In this document: positions 46,466 through 55,950 of the stretch, piece after piece
Layout of the letters: each line of letters opens with the position of its first letter
Numbering within the stretch: position 1 is the stretch's first letter
Assembly: GCA_905178155.1 (NCBI GenBank)
Contig: CAJINV010000013.1
Location: forward strand, 734,344-798,343
Length of the DNA stretch: 64,000 nt
From: Amoebophrya sp. A120
Taxonomy: Eukaryota > Sar > Dinophyceae > Syndiniales > Amoebophryaceae
Reading direction: 5' to 3'
Program-made: the position numbers and the translations under genes
The notes under the pieces: model-generated
Told to the model about the DNA's origin: nothing
Databases searched by the model: none
What the model saw: the letters and a program-made list of their open reading frames with translations, nothing else

Positions 46466-49400
46466 ATGATACAGGACGACAGCATGTCCTGCTCGCGTAG
46501 AAGTAGTACTAGCAGGCCCTCCACCAACACGAGGACCCTTGTAAGTGGCCTAGTAGCTGCTCCTGCTGGTCGTGTGTCGGTTCTCCAGTGTCGTTTGTAC
46601 AAGCTTCTCACCTTCTTTCTCGCAACTGGATTGATAGTGTATCAGCAAGAAGTAGACGACGAGGAGTCGGATATAGTTATTTCAGGAGTCCGATATTCAT
46701 ATTTTGACGTATTAGGTGAACTTGAAGATGAAGAACTCTACTCTGGCTTTCTTGCCAACGAGAACCAACTCACTAGGCCACCGATAGGGAAAAATGCTTC
46801 TCCACCTTCAGAATTGCACGGTCAGAGCAGTTGTTGCAGCTTTCGCGCATTCTCAGGAGCAGCAAGTACAAGTAGAACGCCAAAAACAACTTCTCGTCCA
46901 GTCCCCTCTTCATTTTCACTTTTCGCAAAAGCAGCGATACTCTTAACCGACGCGCGGCGGGTGAGAGTAGAGCACATCGTAGTTGACGATCAGCATCAGG
47001 AACAAGAACGAGTGGAGAATAAACAGACCAAATTTTCATTTTCACCGACGATCGCAAAAAACTCAGCACAAAAACCATTACTGCAACGGGGTAAACAGAA
47101 AGCGAGGAGGACGACCGCGGCAAGAGCCGCGACGAAGCTCGCAGAAGGTGTGGAGCTGGGAGAAGATGAGGCTACAGCACGAGCCGGAGTCCCCCTGCCG
47201 TTGTCGCTGCTGGTGCGACGAGCAGGTGTCGTTCGGAACAGGACGGTGACCAGAAGAACAATAGCAAGTTCTACAACTTCATCATCCCGCCAAGTTGTTC
47301 TCCCAACTAGAAACAAGAACATTACCCCCGTGGTAAGCACAGATAATTTTGACCACCGAAGAAGTAGAAAACCAAAAAGTACGAAAGCACCGCCAGCACC
47401 TGCAAAACCTACAGAAGAAGTTGCACCTCAAGAACAACAGCAGAACCAAGGAGCTGCTCACACGCTCGGGGTGGAGGAAGAAACCAAAACCGAAACGGAA
47501 ACCACTAGCGCTACATTAAGCACGAGGACTTCTTTGCAGGAGTCGACTGTGGAATCGCGATCTGTAAGAACTACGACCTCCTCTGCTCCTCCTAGAGGGC
47601 CGCAAGAAAATCTTCATCAAGGTGCCGCGGCCTCGTCGACTAGTATCACTGCAGCAACTGGATCTGGATCATCTACGACCTCGTCCACCGCGACCTCAAC
47701 TACAGCAGCATTGAAAAAAAATCTGAAACACGTGTTGGCTTCCCGGAACAAATTGCGACTAAGGCTTGTCCTCAGCGAAAACGTGAGGCGGAACCAAGTG
47801 AAGAGGGACGTGGTCTTCCAAAATGCGGTAAACCGAGGCCTGATAGACGCGCTGAATCAGGCGATAGATGAGAAAGAGACTCAAGAACTACTTGCCGCAC
47901 AAAGAACCACAGGGGCGGGTGGGAATGGGATATTAAACGGGGAGAACAAGAACATTAGCAGCAGCAGTTCGGACGAGGACGATGTTGAGCAGTTCGCGGT
48001 AAAAAGAACTCACAACAAGCCGAGCGTGAAGGACCTCACAAAGGCGCAGACGCTGCGCAAGATCGCCGTTTCCGAAATAATTGCAGAAGAAAATGAAACT
48101 ACAGAAGATGATCATCCAGCACCAGCTGGTATTGGAGATCATCAAGACCAAGTTCCAGTTCGGAACAAGTTTCTTGCTGAGGCAATCCTCCAATTTTCCG
48201 TGCGTGTCGAGGACCCCTTGGTCAGAGAAATTTTAAGAAGCATGTGGCTATTCAAAGAGGAAGATACAGAATCTGCAGAAGGAGAATCCGTGGAGGCGAG
48301 TGCAGGAGCAGGTGCAACATCCGCGTCATCTCCAGCGGTGAAGAACCTTCGTCACGATCCGGCTTTGGTTCCCAGCCTGTCGGCAATAGGAACCAGTATC
48401 TGGGGTGCTGTCAAGCAGGAGCAGGACGACGCGAGACAACACGAACAAGAAGTACAACACACGATGGAAGGAGCGTCTGCTTCAAGGGTGAAAGTGAAGA
48501 CCAGCACGTCAACGTCGTCCATTGTCTCTTTGATAGAGAAGGTCGAGGCCAGCGTGGTTCGAAGCAACGTGTTTTCTGGTCAAAATCAGAACGATTCCGA
48601 CGAGAAACCTGATTCAACAACCCTGGACGATGAGAGCCCAATCCATGCAGCTCCTGCGCCGATGAACTATATCCATTTACTGAATGACAATGAGTCGAAA
48701 AGTGCCGGCACGGCACAAAATCATACGGGAAATGTCTCAGAACAAAATCAAACTGGCAGAGCAGGACCAGGATCATCTACATCTTCCGAGCAGGCGCTGC
48801 AAACGTCAAACCACAATGTCTCGTCCTCGGCCCCCTCGGAGGCTCCGACCACAGAACGCGCGCTGCTCAACGCGGCCGATACAAATGAGCTTGCTCTACT
48901 TCAGCCTAAATCTCCCGGCGCATTGATGCTCCTCGTAGTCGGTGCCATTGTGTTCTTTGTCGCCGGCGTGACTTTACTTGGCTATTGCGCGGCTCGGGAC
49001 CGCATTTTTACAGGAGGCACATTATCTGGCGGAGGAGGAGGCCACGGCGATCCGGCAGCAGGAGCGGCCGCAAGAAGCGGAGGTGGCACCGGAGGACTGG
49101 AACTATTCGAGGATGAGGAAATAAATGGAGATCATGCTCTTCAGCTTGGTGTGACCGGAGGACAGACGCAGAGAAGCAAGAACTCCGATCCGAGAGCGAG
49201 AAATCAGAATTCCCCTCCTGAGGCAGGAGGAGATAGAGGTCTTTACAACTCCTTAACGTCTAGCGGTCGCGAGATTCAGCGGTTCAATGAGCAACAACAC
49301 GTCGCACCGACTTCAGACCAAATAACCGCCCAGCTCGAGTCCAGGACGACGCTGCCTGACAGCCGGCTGACTGTTGACGCGTCGTTAACTACACCAGAAC

Positions 49401-50170
49401 TTGCTGCCTCTTCTGTGGCGCTCGTTTCTGCGGGTGCTGGAGGAGAGGAAGACTATCCGAGCCAGTTCGCCGGATTCGGGGTGCTGCCGCCAGTTGTGCC
49501 AGCCTCAGCCGCAACCATTCAACTGAACAAGTACGGTCGCGTTGTTGATAAAATAAATGAGAAGCCGACCACCGCTACTGCGGGCTCTGCGAGAAATTCG
49601 CCATCTGCTCGCGTAGTAGAAGAAGTAGGGCCAGTAGGAGTTGCACCAGCTCCAGAAACAGGAACGGTAACAGCTGTAACTACAGGTAATAGACATAAAC
49701 CTCGACCTCCCGAAGAACAAGTCGTGAGTCATATTAAACTACTGCAAAGCAAGAAAGGCGCCTCGTCCTCGACATTGCAGGCACGCGGTCACCAACACAC
49801 CAAGAAAGCAGCAAAGCCGACCAAGCGAAAGACCCCGGATCTTCATGCGAAATCAACATCCAAAGTGGCGCTCGGCGGCGATTTCCATGGAGGCGAAGCA
49901 GAGATAATTCACAACATGTATCAGTCGGTAGCAAAGGCGTTGATTCGATCACCATCGGCTGCATCTTCGCACAAATCATCAGTCTCAGGAAAGTCATCGG
50001 CTTCCTCTGCACGAAGCGCATCTTCAAGGGGCAGCAGACCGAGTGCTGGGCTAGCATTACCATCGCGCGCGCATGCTTCAGAAAAAAAATCATCAAATTC
50101 CTCTGGGACGCGAAACGCATCAAGAGGCAGCACCAGACCAAGCGCTGGGCCAGCAGTACCACGCCCGTGA
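46466..50170 (+). CDS. Large intronless disordered membrane protein (1234 residues)
   Basis: A single open frame from ATG to TGA with no introner or visible intron, unlike its neighbours. A hydrophobic segment near residues 45-65 (Leu-Leu-Thr-Phe-Phe-Leu-Ala-Thr-Gly-Leu-Ile-Val) could be a signal anchor. A strong transmembrane helix lies at about 48925-48990 (Ala-Leu-Met-Leu-Leu-Val-Val-Gly-Ala-Ile-Val-Phe-Phe-Val-Ala-Gly-Val), followed by a Gly-rich cytosolic-type tail. The rest is Ser/Thr/Glu-rich. The C-terminus is Ser/Lys/Arg-rich, with two copies of a Arg-Gly-Ser-(Thr)-Arg-Pro-Ser-Ala-Gly repeat near 50026 and 50130. No folded domain recognised. Position and composition resemble the two preceding membrane-protein genes. 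Confidence 0.75.
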   Translation: MIQDDSMSCSRRSSTSRPSTNTRTLVSGLVAAPAGRVSVLQCRLYKLLTFFLATGLIVYQQEVDDEESDIVISGVRYSYFDVLGELEDEELYSGFLANENQLTRPPIGKNASPPSELHGQSSCCSFRAFSGAASTSRTPKTTSRPVPSSFSLFAKAAILLTDARRVRVEHIVVDDQHQEQERVENKQTKFSFSPTIAKNSAQKPLLQRGKQKARRTTAARAATKLAEGVELGEDEATARAGVPLPLSLLVRRAGVVRNRTVTRRTIASSTTSSSRQVVLPTRNKNITPVVSTDNFDHRRSRKPKSTKAPPAPAKPTEEVAPQEQQQNQGAAHTLGVEEETKTETETTSATLSTRTSLQESTVESRSVRTTTSSAPPRGPQENLHQGAAASSTSITAATGSGSSTTSSTATSTTAALKKNLKHVLASRNKLRLRLVLSENVRRNQVKRDVVFQNAVNRGLIDALNQAIDEKETQELLAAQRTTGAGGNGILNGENKNISSSSSDEDDVEQFAVKRTHNKPSVKDLTKAQTLRKIAVSEIIAEENETTEDDHPAPAGIGDHQDQVPVRNKFLAEAILQFSVRVEDPLVREILRSMWLFKEEDTESAEGESVEASAGAGATSASSPAVKNLRHDPALVPSLSAIGTSIWGAVKQEQDDARQHEQEVQHTMEGASASRVKVKTSTSTSSIVSLIEKVEASVVRSNVFSGQNQNDSDEKPDSTTLDDESPIHAAPAPMNYIHLLNDNESKSAGTAQNHTGNVSEQNQTGRAGPGSSTSSEQALQTSNHNVSSSAPSEAPTTERALLNAADTNELALLQPKSPGALMLLVVGAIVFFVAGVTLLGYCAARDRIFTGGTLSGGGGGHGDPAAGAAARSGGGTGGLELFEDEEINGDHALQLGVTGGQTQRSKNSDPRARNQNSPPEAGGDRGLYNSLTSSGREIQRFNEQQHVAPTSDQITAQLESRTTLPDSRLTVDASLTTPELAASSVALVSAGAGGEEDYPSQFAGFGVLPPVVPASAATIQLNKYGRVVDKINEKPTTATAGSARNSPSARVVEEVGPVGVAPAPETGTVTAVTTGNRHKPRPPEEQVVSHIKLLQSKKGASSSTLQARGHQHTKKAAKPTKRKTPDLHAKSTSKVALGGDFHGGEAEIIHNMYQSVAKALIRSPSAASSHKSSVSGKSSASSARSASSRGSRPSAGLALPSRAHASEKKSSNSSGTRNASRGSTRPSAGPAVPRP

Positions 50171-50866
50171 TATGCTTCAGGACATTTCCACTCACGACAG
50201 ACTTCTTCCGCAATATGACTATGATGTATCTATGAGCTTTTACTAGTTATGTACACGACTGAGACCGATTTTTTTTTGAAAAGATGAAGATAACACTATC
50301 TGGTCGAGTCAATTGATCTTCGTCATTCATCATCACACCTCTGGAAAACAGAATATTCCGTCAGAAAAAAACCAATATGATGATGGATGTTCTTTTTTCT
50401 TGTTCGCCTCGGCGCTGCACTACTACTAGAAGAGTCGTGAACCAAAAAATTCAATGACCGCGTAAGGTGAAGCTCTTGATCCATTGATTTGAAGAGGAAG
50501 AGTGAGAGCCGTGGTTGTGTTGGTGCTGGGTTGGGATCTGTCTATCAACATGTAAGAACTCAGAGTCGCGCAGTACCAGAGCCTAAAGCTTTATTCATGT
50601 TTACCCGCGCACTTCCCATTTATCATTCGGTCAGATTTGATTTCTATTGTTTCTGCTACTGGGACGTGATACTATTTTCCGTTTGACGTCGGTTTGGTTG
50701 TGTTGCTGTTGTTGCTCCTCCACCTCCACTAGTGTGTGGTAATATTACAGACCGAGGTTGGCGATGGAACGTCGCAGCTTAGCAGCTCATCCCTTCGCAG
50801 CTTTTTTGTTATTAGTAATAAAATAGAAACATACCATTATGAGTTTCATATGGCTACGGGTTTCTA
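50171..50866. other. Intergenic region before the retroelement
   Basis: No gene seen. The 5' boundary of the retroelement should lie here or at its first codon, but I could not find a target-site duplication by eye. Confidence 0.4.
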
Positions 50867-53798
50867 ATGTCCATGATGACCCACGAACTCATATATTGTA
50901 GTGAAGTAAACGACCAAACTTTCCGAACTGGAATCGACGAAAAAACTAAGTACGAAAGCAACGAATATCAATACCAAAGATGCCCTAGTAAGTTATGCAT
51001 TCCTTGCACAAGCCACGTCGATTCTATTCTTGTCTGGAACGGAAAAACAAAAATCTATACTAAGTGGGCAAATCCAATCTCATGCAAAACGAAAAACGTA
51101 ATATATGCAATGCAGTGCACCCACTGTGCTTTGATTTACATAGGCCAAACCAAAAACATGCTTCGCGAGAGGTTTTTCGACCACCGTCAAAAGCTGAACG
51201 AAGCCTACGAAGCACGACTTTGGCAAGATTTTTCTGGAATTAGGAAAAAGCATAGCGCAATACTTTATCATCATTTTGCCCGATGTCCGGGTAGGCCGCG
51301 GGTCATGCCTGTCAACATCACTTCTTCATCTGAGCTTCTCACCGAGCTCGAGGAAAAAATGATGTGCTACGCCCGTTCCTTATTTCCATATGGCCTAAAC
51401 GATAAATACCAAAAGAAGTATATGAAAGTACACTTTGGCTCTTGTTGTGTATTTCAGATTTTTCGTTCCGTGGCCCCAATTTCCAAGAAAAGGTTTCGGG
51501 GTACGCGGAAACCTGCTCGTGCGATAACGGCGCAAGATTTCATGAAGCAGGTGGATGCCATTCGGAAGGCCTCCATCGGTACACAAATGAAAGATTTTGA
51601 TGACAGGTTGCGCGCTTATATTTTTGGGCTTTCATCTTCAGTTTTGAAGTCATTTCTCTCTGATACTAGCCTTAGTTTCAATCTCCAAAAACGAGAACAG
51701 CATGTGCTTTTTGATTTGCTAAAAACTAAGCTTGCCCCTGACGAAAAAGTAAAGCCTAAAAAGAATGGCATAAACATACAGTGTTTCTTTCCTAATAAAG
51801 TTATGGAGTGCTTAAAAATTGAAAGCGCTCTTGCCGACGCTAACAAGGCATTCCCCCTTGCTGGTAGTCGACCTATGTTGGTATACAAATATCCTCCCCC
51901 ATGTAGGTGGATATACTCTTACACAAAAACCTGCAGAAGTAGCACCCTTGATAAGTGGACTAATATAAATTCCTTGCCGTGTTTTTGCAAAAGAAACGAA
52001 TTCAGTAAATATCGATCAATTCCAGGCTCTACAGATCTACGTGAGCATGTAATTACAGGCGACTCGTCGATTTTATGTGAGCCCGCTCTAAACATCGATG
52101 CCAGCCCGGAAGAAGTTTCCAGGCTGGCAGAGATTGTTTCGAGGGGTGCCAAGTTTCGATTTCCAGATGAAGAATTTTCGCAGCCCGAGGATGTAGTAGA
52201 AAAATGCATCCGGTCTCTTTCTTCCGCATTAGAAACATGCAAAACGAAACTGATCGAGAAGAACAAGAAAAGCATTACTAACGAAAAAGTAAAAGAAGTA
52301 GACGCATGGGCTTCGCAAATACTGGAGAAAGCTCGGAGTAACACGGGGGCAGCTCTCGCTTCCTTCGTGCCTTCCGAGAACTTGCAACGACTTCAAGAAA
52401 TAATGAAAAAAGTACATCAGAGGCTAGAGATAGTTTATACTGACAAAGCACCTGCAAGCCCTGCGATTTTATGTAAGCGACATTTTTCCGCCGAGGTTCG
52501 GCGCGAATCTGAAAAAGCTAATATGTATGAAGAAATTAAAAACGTATCTGTGGACGATATTGCAAAGCAAGAGCAGGAAAAGACTAAGCCGATTCATGAA
52601 AAGATCGAAACCCCTCCCAAGCTTCCCTCTGTGGTGCTAATTCCGAAATTGCATAAAGTAGGTATACGCTTTATATGCACGCCCACGAAGCACACAGTGA
52701 CTCACCCGCTTGCGCGGATGGTTTCTGCGTTGCTTGCCCATATCGAAGAGTACGAAAAGAGATACGATAAAACCGGACACCATGTGTTCGGTTAGCCGCG
52801 GTCTTATATTGCAGTTAAAAGCACGGACGAAGCATTGGAATTGCTTCGTAAATTCAAGGCCGAAGTCAAGTCCATCAGTGGCGAAGACTTCGACAAGTTA
52901 TTTGATAATATAGATTTAGACCGGGCCTCTAGTTTAGTTCGACCGCTTATCACAGACATTTTTACCCGCGCTGCAGACAAAAAGGACCCGCAAGCAGTTA
53001 AATACCTAACTTTTTCCAAAAACGGCAAGCATTGCTACATAGCCAAAAAAGCGGTCCGAGTCTCTAGTGTCTTTGACTTTAGAAGAAACCATCGAAGCCT
53101 TCGAATTCATATTACGGAGGCAATTTATACAAATTGGCAAGCGTGTTTTTCGACAGCTATGCGGAGCCCCGATGGGTTCAAGCCCTGCCCCGCGCTTAGC
53201 CAACCTGATTCTTTTTATTTTGGAAAGGGCCTACATCTTGGCCCCAAGCAGGGAAAGGGCTAAGGTGTGGGGGGATAGTTGTTTTCTAGTATTGCGATTC
53301 CTCGACGATGTTTTTTCCTTGAATTTAGACTATGGCGCGCTTGTAAAAATAATTTACCAAGTCCCGGAGGACAAAAAGCTGAAAGCTACTGCGTCAGCAG
53401 TAGTGAGTAATAAACTACCATTTTTAGATATAGAAGTAAAGAAAATGGGACAGAAGATATTTTTAAGTACCTACGACAAGCGAAATTTCTTCGGATTTCG
53501 CATAAATCGGCTCCCACATTGGGAGTCATGCCTTCACGAAAAAACGATTTGCGGCACACTAGTGTCGCAATTTCTCCGTGCGGCGAAGTTAAACGATGGC
53601 GAGCGTGGCCTGCAGGAGCACTTGAAGACGCTTCTAAGGGCTGCGCGGTTTAACTGTTACCCGCTTAGAATTTTGCTCGAAGCTGCCGCCAAATTTCAAA
53701 AGCGCCATGCGTATAAGTTTGTAAAACGACTCCAATGCCTTCATAATTTTGCAGCCCTAATAACTGACATAGATAAAGAGATTAGCGTAGTTGCTTAG
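50867..53798 (+). mobile_element. Penelope-like retroelement with permuted (N-terminal) GIY-YIG nuclease
   Basis: The encoded protein has an N-terminal zinc-finger-like Cys cluster (Cys39, Cys44, Cys47), then a GIY-YIG endonuclease core at residues about 79-107: Asn-Val-Ile-Tyr...Leu-Ile-Tyr-Ile-Gly-Gln-Thr...Arg-Glu-Arg. A linker is followed by reverse transcriptase motifs typical of Penelope-like elements: Ile-Pro-Lys-Leu-His-Lys at about 52640, Asp-Phe-Asp-Lys-Leu-Phe near 52880, Gly-Ala-Pro-Met-Gly-Ser-Ser at about 53163, and the catalytic Phe-Leu-Asp-Asp-Val at about 53299. In classical Penelope elements the nuclease is C-terminal. An N-terminal nuclease marks the Naiad/Chlamys-type clade known from protists, green algae and invertebrates. 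The coding region carries no introners. Element ends are not defined. Confidence 0.9.
50867..53798 (+). pseudogene. Broken GIY-YIG/reverse transcriptase ORF of the Penelope-like element
   Basis: The first frame runs from 50867 to an in-frame TAG at 52793-52795. The same frame is open again and protein-like to about 53066. Reverse transcriptase coding then continues in another frame to TAG at 53798. There is thus one nonsense codon and one frameshift, the latter somewhere in about 53040-53070, beside an A6 run at 53045-53050. Catalytic residues of both domains are still present, so decay is recent or partly a sequencing artefact. The stop is TAG, so selenocysteine recoding does not explain it. 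Confidence 0.8.
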
Positions 53799-53864
53799 TG
53801 ATATCTTAGTAGCTCTTTCTAGCTCCATGCTATAGCTTATTTATACATAGTTATACTCTTCTTA

Positions 53865-54010
53865 ACCTGGTCACGCCTAAGGCGGGCAGGTTTCCCTCAT
53901 CCCCTTGGGGGTATCTCTCTCTTCCTCTCTTCCTCTCTCTACCCACAGTCACGCCAAAGGCGGGCTGTGTTTTCGACATGGAAGTCACGCCAAATGGCGG
54001 GCTAAATGTC
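53865..54010. repeat. Three related stem-loops with core TCACGCC-AAA-GGCGGG
   Basis: Hairpins at 53865-53891, 53944-53969 and 53975-54010. Each has an inner CGCC/GGCG stem with a short A-rich loop, an asymmetric internal loop (TCA on the left, GG on the right) and an outer stem whose sequence differs in each copy but stays paired (ACCTG/CAGGT, CACAG/CTGTG, GACAT/ATGTC). Between the first two is a CT-rich tract and a small CCCC/GGGG hairpin. They lie 67 bases past the retroelement stop and may be its 3' structure. Confidence 0.8.
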
Positions 54011-54102
54011 TCTCCTTCTCATCCAAATAGCAAGGATTGAGTGCTAGCAAGCTCGAAGTATATTATCCAACTTGTCAAAATGTCGATGATACACGCACCA
54101 AA

Positions 54103-55950
54103 ATGATTCCACTTTGCAGTTGTCTTCTGCTTGTTATCTTGGCCTATTTGCCAGCTCGATCGTCCTTCATACTTCGCCGGCCCCGGTACAGCAGAAAAAT
54201 GTTTCCGTCTACAGTCCACAGGCCGAGGCAGGAAAACGAGCCAGGCACCAACACAACAGTTACAGAATCCTCTTCCGTCCTGGTGTTTTCGTTCGTACCA
54301 GAATACATAGCAGGAGCCTTATCTTCAATGAAAGCAGCACAGGCATCGTATGACGCAATTCGAGATTACGGAATGGAGCAACTAGGTTCTTACTACCTCA
54401 GAACAGCAAAGCAGATCCACCACAACGCCACCGAGGCAGCAATTCCGGACGAAATTGAACAACTCCGCCTCAAGCGCTGTGAATCTCTGGCCGAATTTTA
54501 CGACACGCCGTGGTACAAGTTTTCCAGCGGCGACCTCCCATATGACAAAGAAAAGATGCTTGTCGTAACCGCGCCGACGATTTGGCGATACTGTGAAGCA
54601 GTAGAAAAACTGGGCGCGTCGATGTGATTGTCGCGCAAGCCAGCGACTTCATACCTTTGAATAAGTTTCTTTGCAAAGGAAAGAAATCGACAACGGTGGA
54701 GCTACAGATGAAGTTGGGCACTCAGCTCTCAAACAATTGGCGCCAAATCTACGACGCCTACTACGAAATGGGGCCCACCTTCAAAGCATTGACGGAAGAG
54801 CAGAAGAAACTAGTGCCGAGAATGACGCTTCTGAAAATTCCAGTACAAAGATTGAGCGTCTTCCTTCCGTTCACTACGCCAGCGCCTGCAGCGGGGAAAG
54901 GAAAAGGGAAGGGCAAGAAGCATGGAACTACAGCTGCGCAGCAAGGTGCTGCGTCATCGTCTTCTCATACGTCAAAGGGTGGCGGTTCTTTTTCTACTTA
55001 CTTGAACCAGCGACAAGATAACTCTACCCATGCTGCCCCCGCAGGTACCTTGTTGGGGGATAACATAACGTCGAAACTCCAGACGAGAATCCTCATTCAA
55101 AATCCGGAACCGACCAAGCAGCTGATACGGAAGCAGAAAAAGTGCAGCATGATTACAAAAAACAACGAGCGAATAACTCCGCCGAGCTATGCGACGAAGC
55201 GATGCCGCAGGCATCAACTTCTTCTTCCTCCGCCCCACCTGCAGCTTCAAATTCCAGTATCAACGTCGGTAAGTCCGCATCTCACATCCAGCATTCAGAA
55301 ACTAAAGATGGCGCAGCTGGTTCCTCGTCTGCCGGGATGCAGATGCCTTCGTCTACATCTGCCGCGGAGCCAAAATCTTCATCTTCAGATGCGGGCCAGG
55401 AAAAAATCAACGAGATTTTTAAGAACAACAAGGGCCACAGCTTCCACAGAAACAAAAGGCCCCACCCAAGTCCCAGCCCTTCGCCCAACTTCAACAAAAT
55501 CGATGACCGGGCTCAGGGAACAAAAGCGTCTTCTTTTTCTACTGGCGGTAAACCGGCATCCTCCTTCGGAAAAACTTCGGCTCCCCCTGCAAGCGGCAGC
55601 AACAAAATCAACATCAACAGCAAAGGACCAAATAACTTTCAGCATGTAGCTGCATCTTCTTCTCCAGCATTCCACACGCCGCGGGGTGGAGATTTTTCTA
55701 CGAATTCTGGATCAGCAGCTGCATCCTCAAAGAACCAAAATAAGCAGTCTTCCCAGCCCAGCAATGTGTGGAGTATGAATACCCAGCAGTTTCAGTCCCA
55801 GTCCCAGAACCACACCGCCGCCTCTTTTCGACCCCGCTAGCCCCGCAGTCCTTGTGCCTTTCTTCCGCTGTCTCCACCTCCGCCGCTCAACCCAAGGTTG
55901 ACGATGACAAGATAGAGGCAGCTCTCTTCAAATATGATTCGATAAATTAA
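54103..55950 (+). pseudogene. Secreted-type protein gene with three frame breaks (function unknown)
   Basis: Starts at ATG 54103 with a good signal peptide (Met-Ile-Pro-Leu-Cys-Ser-Cys-Leu-Leu-Leu-Val-Ile-Leu-Ala-Tyr). Coding signal continues to about 54615 in one frame and to about 55070 in a second (Val-Asp-Val-Ile-Val-Ala-Gln-Ala-Ser-Asp-Phe). A third frame follows to about 55830 (Ser/Asn/Lys-rich, disordered), and back in the first frame comes a tail ending Ala-Leu-Phe-Lys-Tyr-Asp-Ser-Ile-Asn at TAA 55950. Each break is the same kind, equal to loss of one base, and lies at or near a homopolymer (GGG, GGGGG, TTTT). No clear GT-AG introns explain them. Either the gene is freshly broken or the assembly lacks single bases here. 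The N-terminal 260 residues look like an ordered domain; family unknown. A Gly-Lys repeat follows near 54895. Confidence 0.55.

Noticed and set aside
49734-50213. Minus-strand frame of 159 residues
   Set aside because: Antisense shadow of the Ser/Lys-rich tail of the 46466-50170 protein.
52793-52795. Recoding of the retroelement stop as selenocysteine
   Set aside because: The codon is TAG, not TGA, and no selenocysteine insertion element was recognised.
53799-54015. Hammerhead ribozyme after the Penelope-like element
   Set aside because: The conserved CTGATGA and GAAA core with the right spacing was not found; the stem-loops present have another core.
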